From contig NZ_CP118259.1 of NCBI RefSeq assembly GCF_013337045.2, positions 3,055,001 to 3,119,000 of the forward strand: a stretch of DNA of 64,000 bases, read 5' to 3'. The notes under the pieces were generated by a model. It saw only the letters and a list, made by a program, of their open reading frames with translations, searched no databases and was not told where the DNA came from. The stretch comes from Agrobacterium vitis. GTDB taxonomy: Bacteria; Pseudomonadota; Alphaproteobacteria; Rhizobiales; Rhizobiaceae. The position numbers were made by a program, and so were the translations under genes. Positions 56,699 to 64,000 of the stretch are shown one piece after another (the first letter of the stretch is position 1; each line of letters opens with the position of its first letter).

Positions 56699-57970
56699 GT
56701 GAACCATTTCCAGTATCGCGATGGCGTTCTCCATGCCGAGGATGTGTCCGTTGCAGAGATCGCCAAGGCGATCGGCACCCCCTTCTATTGCTACTCCACC
56801 GCAACGCTGGAGCGCCATTACCGGGTGTTTTCCGAGGCTTTCAACGGCGTCGATTCCATGGTCTGTTACGCAGTCAAGGCCAATTCCAACCAGGCGGTGT
56901 TGAAAACCCTTGGGCAATTGGGGGCGGGCGTCGATGTGGTCTCCGAAGGCGAATTGCGCCGGGCGCTGGCAGCGGGCATTTCCCCCAGCCGCATCCTGTT
57001 TTCCGGCGTCGGCAAGACCCCGTCGGAAATGGATCTGGGGCTGGAGGTCGGCATTTACTGCTTCAATGTCGAATCCGAACCCGAACTGGACATCCTCAAT
57101 CAAAGGGCGCTGAAAGCCGGCAAGACGGCGCATGTCTCCTTCCGCATCAACCCGGATGTCGATGCTGGCACCCATGCGAAGATTTCCACCGGACGGAAGG
57201 AAAACAAATTCGGCATTTCCTATGAGCGGGCTCGCGCCGTCTATGCCCGCGCCGCCAGCCTGGAAGGTATCAAGGTCACCGGTATCGACATGCATATCGG
57301 CAGTCAGATCACTGATCTCCAGCCGTTTGCCGAGGCCTTCAAGCTGCTGCGCGACCTGGTGACCACGCTGCGGGCCGAAGGCCATACCATCGACCACGTC
57401 GATGTCGGCGGCGGGCTTGGCATTCCCTACAAAGACGACAACAATCCGCCGCCCGACCCGGCGGCCTATGCGGCGATCGTCAAGCAACAATTGGCCTCGC
57501 TGGACTGCCGGATTGTCGCCGAGCCAGGCCGGCTGATCGTCGGCAATGCCGGTATTCTCGTGACCGAAGTGATCTATGTGAAGGACGGCGGCAACAAGAC
57601 CTTCGTCATCGTCGACGCGGCCATGAACGACCTGATCCGCCCGACGCTCTATGATGCCCATCACGAGCTTCGCCCGGTGCTGCTATCTGCGGCCAGCGCC
57701 CCGCGCATCCGCGCCGATGTGGTCGGGCCAGTCTGCGAAACCGGCGATTATTTGGCTCTCGACCGAGAAATGAGCATGCCAAGGCCCGGCGACCTGATCG
57801 CCATCGGCTCGGCAGGGGCTTATGGTGCCGTGCAATCGAGCACGTATAATACGAGGCGGCTTGTGCCGGAAGTGCTGGTCAAGGGCGACCAATTCCACGT
57901 GATCCGGCCAAGGCCGAGCTATGAGGACATGATCCGGTTAGACAGCCTGCCCGATTGGCTTGCATCCTGA
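56699..57970 (+). CDS. lysA: Diaminopimelate decarboxylase
   Basis: Converts meso-diaminopimelate to lysine using pyridoxal phosphate. The 423-residue protein has the PLP-binding Lys60 (YAVKANSN), the HIGSQI motif, GGGLGIPY and the substrate-binding CETGDYLA near the C-terminus. The start is GTG at 56699, giving the family start NHFQYRDGVLHAED; the earlier part of the open frame overlaps the lipoprotein gene out of frame. Confidence 0.96.
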   Translation: MNHFQYRDGVLHAEDVSVAEIAKAIGTPFYCYSTATLERHYRVFSEAFNGVDSMVCYAVKANSNQAVLKTLGQLGAGVDVVSEGELRRALAAGISPSRILFSGVGKTPSEMDLGLEVGIYCFNVESEPELDILNQRALKAGKTAHVSFRINPDVDAGTHAKISTGRKENKFGISYERARAVYARAASLEGIKVTGIDMHIGSQITDLQPFAEAFKLLRDLVTTLRAEGHTIDHVDVGGGLGIPYKDDNNPPPDPAAYAAIVKQQLASLDCRIVAEPGRLIVGNAGILVTEVIYVKDGGNKTFVIVDAAMNDLIRPTLYDAHHELRPVLLSAASAPRIRADVVGPVCETGDYLALDREMSMPRPGDLIAIGSAGAYGAVQSSTYNTRRLVPEVLVKGDQFHVIRPRPSYEDMIRLDSLPDWLAS

Positions 57971-58158
57971 GCAGGCTGTCTTTTCAGGAGATCGCGTTCA
58001 CAATTTAGCCGGATGGCTGAAAAAACCACCCCTGCACCGGGCCTGCCCCTCGTCTTCGCCACAAACAATGCTATCCTAACATGTCAACGCTGTCGTGAAC
58101 CGTATGAGTTGCGATAAGCAGTATAAGCGTTGAGATGACAGGAAACCGGAGACTGCCC
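57971..58158. promoter_or_regulatory. Region between lysA and the TIGR02302 gene
   Basis: A 188-bp gap containing the ribosome site CCGGAGA before the next gene. No clear terminator or promoter boxes could be fixed. Confidence 0.35.
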
Positions 58159-60879
58159 ATGACCGCTTCCGGCACGAAAAAGAGCCAAGGGGCTTTGAAC
58201 GGCGATCAAAAGCTGGCCCGCAGGCTGGCCGTGAACCGCTGGACGGCAAGGCTTGTGCTGTTTTGTGAGCGGTTGCTGCCCTTGCTGCTGCTTCCAGCCT
58301 CGATTGCTGCTATTTTCCTGTCACTCGCTTGGCTCGGCTTTTTTCGCGAGGCACCCGGTTATCTGCGCTGGCCGCTGGTTTTTCTGTTGGTTTTCGGCTT
58401 TCTCGCCTCGCTTTTGCCCCTGGCCCGTCTGCGCTGGCCGCACATTGGCGAAGCAGACCGGCTGCTGGAAGAGCGCAATCATCTGCCGCATCAACCCATT
58501 GGCGTGCAGGATGAGGAACCGGCCTTCGACACGCCTTTTGCCCGCGCTCTCTGGCATGAGCATCAGCGGCGTATGGCAACCCGGATCGCTACGCTCGATG
58601 CCGGACAGCCAAAGCCTGATATCGCCCGCTTTGACCGCTTCGGCCTGCGCGCCTTTCCCGCTCTTCTTTTGGCGGTGGCCTTTGCCTATTCCGGCTCGAA
58701 TGGCGCTGGCCGTCTCACCGATGCCTTTCTGCTGCAAGACAGGGATGACAACGCCCCTACCCTGCGCATCGATGCCTGGATTACCCCGCCGGGCTATACA
58801 GGCCGTCCCCCTGTTTTCCTCACGGGACGCAACGGCGATGGCACCCAGGATATCGCCGTTCCCACCCAATCGGTGGTCACTGTTCGGTTGACCGGCAGCA
58901 CCGGAGACGAACAGGCAGAATTCAAACCGGCATCCGGGGCAGCGGCAGTCGCTTTCCAAGCGGTCAAGGCCGATCAGGAAAACACGCCCGGCCCCTTGGC
59001 CACCCCCTCGCCTAGCGTCTCGTCAGCCACGCCAACACCCGCCCAGACGGACAACAGCGCCCGCACGCTGACCCTGACCTTGGGCGAAAGCGGCACGCTG
59101 GACCTCGGCACCCGACAATGGCCGCTGAAGGTCATTCCCGACCATGCTCCAACTATCGCCTTTGACGGCATTCCGAAACGTGCCGTCAACGGGGCGCTGG
59201 AAATCGGCTTCACCGCCCGCGACGATTACGGTCTGCTGGAAGCCCGCGCCGAAATCGTCCCTGTTGAGACCGACCCGCAGGCCAGCCCACTCTATCCCCT
59301 GCCTGAATTCAAGCTGGACCTGCCGAGCCGCAATGCCCGCGACATCAAGAGCATATCGAGCCGCAACCTGACCGAACATCCACTGGCAGGCAAGAAGGTG
59401 CGCATCACGCTGATTGCCAAGGACGGACTGGGCCAGGAGGGCCGCAGCCCTGCCCATGAGATGATCCTGCCCGGTCGCAATTTCTCCGAACCGCTTGCCG
59501 CTGCCGTCGCCGAACAGCGCCAGGTCTTTGCGCTGGACACACGGCAGATGCCCCGCGCCGTGGCGCTCAACGAAGCGCTGACGCTGCGCGCCGATGAAAC
59601 CATTCCGCAGCTTTCCCATTACCTGCTGATTTCCTCGGCCCATGCTCGCATGCAGATGGCGAGCACCACCGAAGCCTTGAAGGATACGGCGGATTATCTC
59701 TGGGAAATCGCGCTTGGCATCGACGGTGGCGATGTGTCGCTGACCGAGCGCAAGCTGAGCGAGGCGCAGCAGAAGCTGTCGGAGGCGCTGGAGCGTAATG
59801 CGCCCGATGCCGAGATCAAGAAGCTGATGGACGAGGTCCGTCAGGCGATGCAGGACTATATGAAGGCTCTTGCAGAGCGCCAGCAGCCGCAAAACGGCCA
59901 GCAAAACCAGCAAAGCGCTCAGAAAATGCTGACCCAGCGCGATCTGGAAAACATGATGAACCAGATCGAGAACCTGGCCCGTTCCGGCAACAAGGACGCC
60001 GCCCGCCAGATGTTGCAGGAGATGCAACGGATGATGAACAATCTCCAGGCTGGACGCCCGCAACGCTCCAATCCGCAGCAGCAACAGCAGACCAGCGAAG
60101 CGCGCAAGCAGATCGACAAGCTCGGTCAGATCATGCAGGACCAGCAGAAGCTGATGGACCAGACCTTCAAACTGGACCAGGAATTACAAAGCCGGTCGCA
60201 AATGGACGATGACCTTCAGCCGGAAGACGGTGACGGCATGACCCAGGATGATCCTCAGGCTAGCCCGACGCCGGATGGCGAGCAAAACCAGGATCAGGGC
60301 CAAAACCCGGACCAGAAACAGAATAAAGACAGCGCCGGTAAAAATCCTTCTGCCCCCGACCAGATGACGGCAGAGCAATTGCGCGAAGCCCTCAAACAAT
60401 TGCGCCAGCAGCAGGATGCGCTTGGCAAGCAGTTGAAGGGCGTCCAGGACGGACTTGGCAAGCTCGGGATCAAGCCTGGAGAAAATTTCGGCCAGGCAGG
60501 TCGGGAAATGCAGGGCGCGGGCGAAGCGCTCGGCAAAAGCCAGGGTGACCGGGCCGTGCAAGGCCAGGGCCGGGCGCTGGAAGCCTTGCGCCAAGGCGCG
60601 CGCGATATGATGAACCAGATGATGCAGGCCATGCAGCGCGGCCAGGGGCAAGGTCAGGGCCAGGGGCAAGGCATGGCGGAAGGCAATCAGGGCGGTCGCG
60701 ACCCGCTGGGGCGGCCACGGTCAACCACCGGGCCCGATTTTGGCGAACGGGTGAAAGTCCCCGACGAAATCGACGTGCAGCGCGCCCGCGAAATTCTTGA
60801 TGCGATCCGCAACAAGCTGGGCAATAATGCCAGCCCAGAGGTAGAGCGCCGTTATCTGGAACGGTTGCTGGACATGTGA
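58159..60879 (+). CDS. TIGR02302 family large membrane protein
   Basis: A 906-residue protein of the alphaproteobacterial TIGR02302 family, function unknown. It has two membrane helices near the N-terminus (about 35-58 and 66-88) and one at about 165-180, a beta-rich middle containing DNAPTLRIDAWITPPGYTGRPP, and a very long hydrophilic, Gln-rich C-terminal third with coiled-coil character (KQLRQQQDALGKQLKGVQDGLG) and repeats such as QGQGQGQG. The conserved end is EVERRYLERLLDM. The ATG at 58159 has GGAGA six bases upstream and is preferred to one at 58135. It neighbours cpdR, convergent. Confidence 0.9.
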   Translation: MTASGTKKSQGALNGDQKLARRLAVNRWTARLVLFCERLLPLLLLPASIAAIFLSLAWLGFFREAPGYLRWPLVFLLVFGFLASLLPLARLRWPHIGEADRLLEERNHLPHQPIGVQDEEPAFDTPFARALWHEHQRRMATRIATLDAGQPKPDIARFDRFGLRAFPALLLAVAFAYSGSNGAGRLTDAFLLQDRDDNAPTLRIDAWITPPGYTGRPPVFLTGRNGDGTQDIAVPTQSVVTVRLTGSTGDEQAEFKPASGAAAVAFQAVKADQENTPGPLATPSPSVSSATPTPAQTDNSARTLTLTLGESGTLDLGTRQWPLKVIPDHAPTIAFDGIPKRAVNGALEIGFTARDDYGLLEARAEIVPVETDPQASPLYPLPEFKLDLPSRNARDIKSISSRNLTEHPLAGKKVRITLIAKDGLGQEGRSPAHEMILPGRNFSEPLAAAVAEQRQVFALDTRQMPRAVALNEALTLRADETIPQLSHYLLISSAHARMQMASTTEALKDTADYLWEIALGIDGGDVSLTERKLSEAQQKLSEALERNAPDAEIKKLMDEVRQAMQDYMKALAERQQPQNGQQNQQSAQKMLTQRDLENMMNQIENLARSGNKDAARQMLQEMQRMMNNLQAGRPQRSNPQQQQQTSEARKQIDKLGQIMQDQQKLMDQTFKLDQELQSRSQMDDDLQPEDGDGMTQDDPQASPTPDGEQNQDQGQNPDQKQNKDSAGKNPSAPDQMTAEQLREALKQLRQQQDALGKQLKGVQDGLGKLGIKPGENFGQAGREMQGAGEALGKSQGDRAVQGQGRALEALRQGARDMMNQMMQAMQRGQGQGQGQGQGMAEGNQGGRDPLGRPRSTTGPDFGERVKVPDEIDVQRAREILDAIRNKLGNNASPEVERRYLERLLDM

Positions 60880-60985
60880 TGGAAAGCTGGAGAGCAGCGG
60901 TCGCGCCCCTCACGTCCACGAAACCAAACAGAAGATGGACATGCAATCCTCTCCAGGCGACCGTCGCAGGGGCAACCGGAAACCG

Positions 60986-61345
60986 TCAGGCGGCCAACGC
61001 CTGGGCCACAGCCTTGCGAATATCGGGAAGCGCAAACGGCTTTGGCACGACATCGATGATTTTTTCGAGCAGATCGTCGGCCCGTTCGCGCTGTTCGGCA
61101 TAGCCGGTCATCAGCAGGATTTTCAGGCCCGGAAAATCCGAATGGGCGCGATGCGCCAGTTCGATCCCATCCATGACCGGCATGCGGATATCCGACAGCA
61201 GCAGATCGAAATTGCTGGTGGCCAGCATTTCGAGACCCTCGGCGCCATCAGCCGCCTCATGGGTTTCATGTCCGTCGAGCCGCAACGCCCGGGCAACGAA
61301 GGACCGCAGGGCATCTTCGTCTTCGGTAATCAGTATCTTGGCCAT
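60986..61345 (-). CDS. cpdR: Single-domain response regulator CpdR
   Basis: A 119-residue receiver with Asp8/9-type acidic pocket (TEDED), phosphoacceptor Asp52 (LLLSDIRMPVMDG), Thr (LLMTGYAEQRERA) and Lys in KPFALPDIRKAV. The residue pattern and length match CpdR, which in its unphosphorylated form localises ClpXP to degrade cell-cycle regulators, controlled by the CckA-ChpT relay. S. meliloti cpdR1 is needed for cell-cycle control in bacteroids. It stands with hpt and TIGR02302, as in relatives. Confidence 0.88.
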   Translation of the reverse strand: MAKILITEDEDALRSFVARALRLDGHETHEAADGAEGLEMLATSNFDLLLSDIRMPVMDGIELAHRAHSDFPGLKILLMTGYAEQRERADDLLEKIIDVVPKPFALPDIRKAVAQALAA

Positions 61346-61677
61346 ATCCGCATTCCCATCTTGAAGCCTGCCACATCACCATTCGACCGAACCCAATCGA
61401 CGGCTGTCATCATGCGGCATGTTGTACCAGGGCTTGAGGATGCTCACGCATCCGCGCCGTTACAGCACCGACCCCGAATCATAGAGGATGCGTGGCGCTG
61501 TCATTACCCAAGCAAATCACCAGTTTTTCCTTTGCGAGAGGTAAACAACCGGCAGCCAAGACGAGAGGATGGTTAATATTTTCTACCTGAAGACCGTGAC
61601 ACCGTCCCATTCCAGAGCATTGACCGTAACGGAGAAACTTTGTTGTAACCCATTGCGTAAAATGTATTTTCCGAAAA
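61346..61677. other. Region between cpdR and hpt
   Basis: About 330 bp between two minus-strand genes, holding the cpdR promoter and end of hpt. A short GGATGC/GCATCC hairpin (61438-61453) is the only structure noted; no gene is supported. Confidence 0.45.
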
Positions 61678-62226
61678 TTACGACGCCGCATCGCCGGTAA
61701 CAACACCGACAAAAGGCAATTCACGAAACGCGTGGGCGACATCCATGCCATAGCCGACGACAAAATAATCCGGGCATTCGAAACCGACATAATCAGCCTC
61801 GCACACTTCCTGGCGTTTGACCTTCTTGTCGAGCAGCACGGCAATGGTGACATTGGCAGCGCCGCGCTCATACATCAGCGTGCGGGCAAACAGCAGGGTT
61901 CGTCCCGATTCCAGAATGTCATCGATCAGCAGCACATTGCGGCCACGGACATCGCTGTCGATATCCTTGAGGATCTTGACCCCCTGCGACACCGTGCCGG
62001 TGCCGTAGCTGGACAGGGTGATGAACTCCACTTCAGGCGCAATGCCGACATGATGCAGCGCGCGGATCAGGTCGGCGGCGAAAATGAACGAGCCTTTCAA
62101 GATCGAAATCACCAGAAGATCCTCGGAAGGACCATCGACAATCGCCTTGGCGATCTCGATATTGCGGGCGGCGATCTGTTCGGCCGTGAACAAAGGTTCG
62201 ATATTTTTTCCGCGAACGACAGGCAT
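61678..62226 (-). CDS. hpt: Hypoxanthine phosphoribosyltransferase
   Basis: Salvages hypoxanthine/guanine with PRPP. The 182-residue product has the PRPP loop VLLIDDILESGRTL (about 100-113), the flexible loop SSYGTGTVSQG and DYFVVGYGMD near the end, as in HPRT enzymes. Start ATG 62224-62226. The gene ends the hypothetical-hpt pair; 68 bp separate it from the upstream membrane protein. Confidence 0.95.
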   Translation of the reverse strand: MPVVRGKNIEPLFTAEQIAARNIEIAKAIVDGPSEDLLVISILKGSFIFAADLIRALHHVGIAPEVEFITLSSYGTGTVSQGVKILKDIDSDVRGRNVLLIDDILESGRTLLFARTLMYERGAANVTIAVLLDKKVKRQEVCEADYVGFECPDYFVVGYGMDVAHAFRELPFVGVVTGDAAS

Positions 62227-62294
62227 GGAGTCTCCAGGATTTCGCTGCCGATCTTCAGGCGACAGGTTTTTCTTTCACCCTGCCGATAGCACAA

Positions 62295-62984
62295 TCAGGA
62301 TTGCGAGGCATCCTTAGGTGCAAAGGAAAGCTTGAGTTCCGGCGTTTTTCCACCGGGATGGCGCAGCCGGGCCGCAATGCCACGGCTATGGCCGATACCG
62401 ATTTCCGGCGCGGGCGGGGTGATAATCGTCGAGGCAATAAGACGGCCATCCGAATAGAGATCCGCCCTGATATCCGGCAGGGCCTGCGTCGTCGCGGCAT
62501 GATTCTCCACAATCGCGTTGACCAGCAGAACCGGCATGCCACCGGAATTTTGTGGTGTCAGGCTGACATGGGTAATGTCGAGCGGATTTCTGGCAGGGAC
62601 CGCCTCTGTGCCGCCAATCAAGCAAAAACCACCTGCGCTGAAAAACATCAGCACGGCAAGGGCTGCTATCAACGAGGTGAAAGACCGTTCCGATAGCTGC
62701 CCCAGGCGATTTTCCAACAGGACGACATGCCGGACCGTATAATTGACCAGAGCGTGCAGCACGCCCTGCGCTGCCGGCGCCTGTGGCCGGTATCGGGTGT
62801 TCATCTCCGCCTGAATTCGGCTTCGAAGTGCGCCGACGGGATCACCGACCGTGACGAATTTCGCATCGCTCACATCTTCCTCCAGCCGAAAGCCGGGACG
62901 TGGTATGGGGCGATAGGGCCGCTCGGGCGGCAAGAGATCGATATCGGGTTCGACATATTTAGGCCGAAAACGGAATGCGTTCAT
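62295..62984 (-). CDS. DUF3426-like single-span membrane protein
   Basis: A 229-residue protein with a cytoplasmic acidic/Pro-rich N-terminus (about 1-105), one membrane helix (about 108-131, SFTSLIAALAVLMFFSAGGF) and a periplasmic C-terminal domain (about 140-225, VNAIVENHAATTQALPDIRADL) of DUF3426/FxLYD type. Function unknown. The ATG at 62982 has GAGGG five bases upstream; the longer frame is unsupported. It is divergent from ftsE, an arrangement seen in Rhizobiaceae. Confidence 0.8.
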   Translation of the reverse strand: MNAFRFRPKYVEPDIDLLPPERPYRPIPRPGFRLEEDVSDAKFVTVGDPVGALRSRIQAEMNTRYRPQAPAAQGVLHALVNYTVRHVVLLENRLGQLSERSFTSLIAALAVLMFFSAGGFCLIGGTEAVPARNPLDITHVSLTPQNSGGMPVLLVNAIVENHAATTQALPDIRADLYSDGRLIASTIITPPAPEIGIGHSRGIAARLRHPGGKTPELKLSFAPKDASQS

Positions 62985-63266
62985 GGAACCCTCGCCACAG
63001 CAGGTCCAGACATTGGATGAAAAGAACCAAGTCCGGCTTGCCTTCAACAGAGATGAATCGCCCTTGATCGAAAGCTCCGCACCAGCCAGATGCGATAGAA
63101 TACGAAGGGGCATTGAAACCAATCCATCCAAGTCGTAAATTCGAATGGTTAATGATTTGTAAAAAATCGCCGGATTGGCGCCGTAACATCGCGGCGTTTA
63201 CCAAATGGTAACCGGAACCGTTAAGAACTGAGCAGTCGTCAACAGGCTCAAGCCCGGGTTTATCCA

Positions 63267-63926
63267 TTGATCCACTTCGAAAATGTCGGCCTGCGATATG
63301 GGATGGGGCCTGAAATCCTCCGCGACCTGACCTTTGACATCCCAAAGCGCTCCTTCCAGTTCCTGACCGGGCCGTCGGGCGCTGGCAAGACCACGCTTTT
63401 GCGCCTGCTGTTCATGTCGCTTAAACCGACACGTGGCCTGATTCGCAGTTTCGGTCGTGATATTACCCAGATTCCGCGCAATGAATTGCCTTTGCTGCGC
63501 CGCAGGGTCGGCATCGTCTTCCAGGATTTCCAATTGCTTGACCATCTGACGACCTATGAAAATGTCGCCTTGCCGCTACGGGTGCGCGGCAAGGATGAGG
63601 CGAGCTATAAGCAGGATGTGCTGGAACTGTTGAAATGGGTGGGGCTGGGCGAGCGTATCAACGTTCTGCCGCCAATCCTGTCGGGCGGGGAAAAGCAGCG
63701 CGTTGCGATTGCCAGAGCCCTGATCGACCGGCCCGAAGTGCTGCTGGCCGATGAGCCGACCGGCAATGTCGATCCACCGATGGCGCGCCGCCTGCTCAGC
63801 CTGTTTCTGGAGCTGAACCGGCTGGGCACTGCCGTGGTGATCGCCACCCACGATCTGGCCCTGATGGACCAGGTCGATGCCCGGCGGATGATCCTGACTG
63901 AAGGGCGGCTCGATATTTATGAATGA
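63267..63926 (+). CDS. ftsE: Cell division ATP-binding protein FtsE
   Basis: FtsEX controls cell-wall hydrolases at the septum. The 219-residue ATPase has Walker A GPSGAGKTT, ABC signature LSGGEKQRVAIARAL, Walker B LLADEPTG and the His switch ATHD. The start is TTG at 63267 (LIHFENVGLRYGMG in the family); no strong ribosome site is visible. Its end overlaps ftsX by eight bases. Confidence 0.96.
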   Translation: MIHFENVGLRYGMGPEILRDLTFDIPKRSFQFLTGPSGAGKTTLLRLLFMSLKPTRGLIRSFGRDITQIPRNELPLLRRRVGIVFQDFQLLDHLTTYENVALPLRVRGKDEASYKQDVLELLKWVGLGERINVLPPILSGGEKQRVAIARALIDRPEVLLADEPTGNVDPPMARRLLSLFLELNRLGTAVVIATHDLALMDQVDARRMILTEGRLDIYE

Positions 63927-64000
63927 CCGCAAATCCCTGCCACCGCAGCCGAAAAAAATACCCGTGACCCCACCGCTGGCCAAGACCCCGCCGCCGGAGC
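63919..64000 (+). CDS. ftsX: FtsX, 5' end only (runs off the window)
   Basis: An ATG at 63919, eight bases inside the end of ftsE, opens a frame encoding MNDRKSLPPQPKKIPVTPPL and continues past base 64000. A Pro-rich basic N-terminus overlapping ftsE is the usual start of rhizobial FtsX, the membrane partner of FtsE. The alternative ATG at 63923 reaches a stop after 14 codons and is rejected. Only 27 codons are visible. Confidence 0.85.
   Translation, partial: MNDRKSLPPQPKKIPVTPPLAKTPPPE

Overview
The window is chromosomal DNA of an alphaproteobacterium, almost certainly a Rhizobiaceae member (Agrobacterium/Allorhizobium/Rhizobium group). The evidence is the gene content: the lpiA-acvB pair, a DUF4167 gene next to prmC-prfA, a TIGR02302-type giant protein beside cpdR and hpt, ftsE starting at TTG, and copies of a palindromic intergenic element typical of this family. 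Assignment below family level is inference.

Most of the window is compact housekeeping sequence. Layout: 1-4.6 kb, M23 peptidase and clpB facing each other, clpB with a heat-shock type promoter; 4.9-11.8 kb, a minus-strand run lysC-ptsP-prfA-prmC followed by DUF4167; 12.3-16.3 kb, lpiA-acvB (lysyl-phosphatidylglycerol synthesis and turnover); 16.6-22.7 kb, SH3 protein, ubiG, a comF-grxC-nitrilase-DUF1178-DUF3291 operon and a methyltransferase; 22.8-23.4 kb, a lone Flp pilin and a small membrane protein; 23.9-30.3 kb, PPIase-argJ-GNAT-mutT divergent from secA; 30.5-34.9 kb, a flippase, a CelD-like acyltransferase and an acyl-CoA synthetase; 35.4-36.8 kb, a small lipoprotein and a GGDEF protein.

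From about 36.8 to 41.2 kb, ending beside a tRNA-Leu(CAA) gene, lies the only clearly accessory stretch: a 5' stub of a type VI secretion vgrG, a methyltransferase, a frameshifted and truncated GH19-type endolysin gene, a large orphan gene (possibly FabMG-like), and long non-coding flanks. It looks like a decayed island, not a working system.

From 41.5 kb housekeeping resumes: yqaA, dsbB, HNH nuclease, alkA-like glycosylase, gluQ, yihY, an SDR, then the twin-TM/ATR/etfBA/hbdA group interrupted by an oppositely oriented chemoreceptor gene, GST, tlpA divergent from argH, the lptM-like lipoprotein with lysA, TIGR02302, cpdR, hpt, and ftsE-ftsX running out of the window.

I found no CRISPR array, transposase, rRNA or complete novel system. 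The most original signals are non-coding: a two-module palindromic repeat (best copy 16402-16504, with degenerate copies elsewhere), a pair of perfect 15-bp hairpins upstream of lpiA, and the decayed tRNA-Leu-linked segment. Starts were chosen from ribosome binding sites and family length; several differ from the longest open frame.
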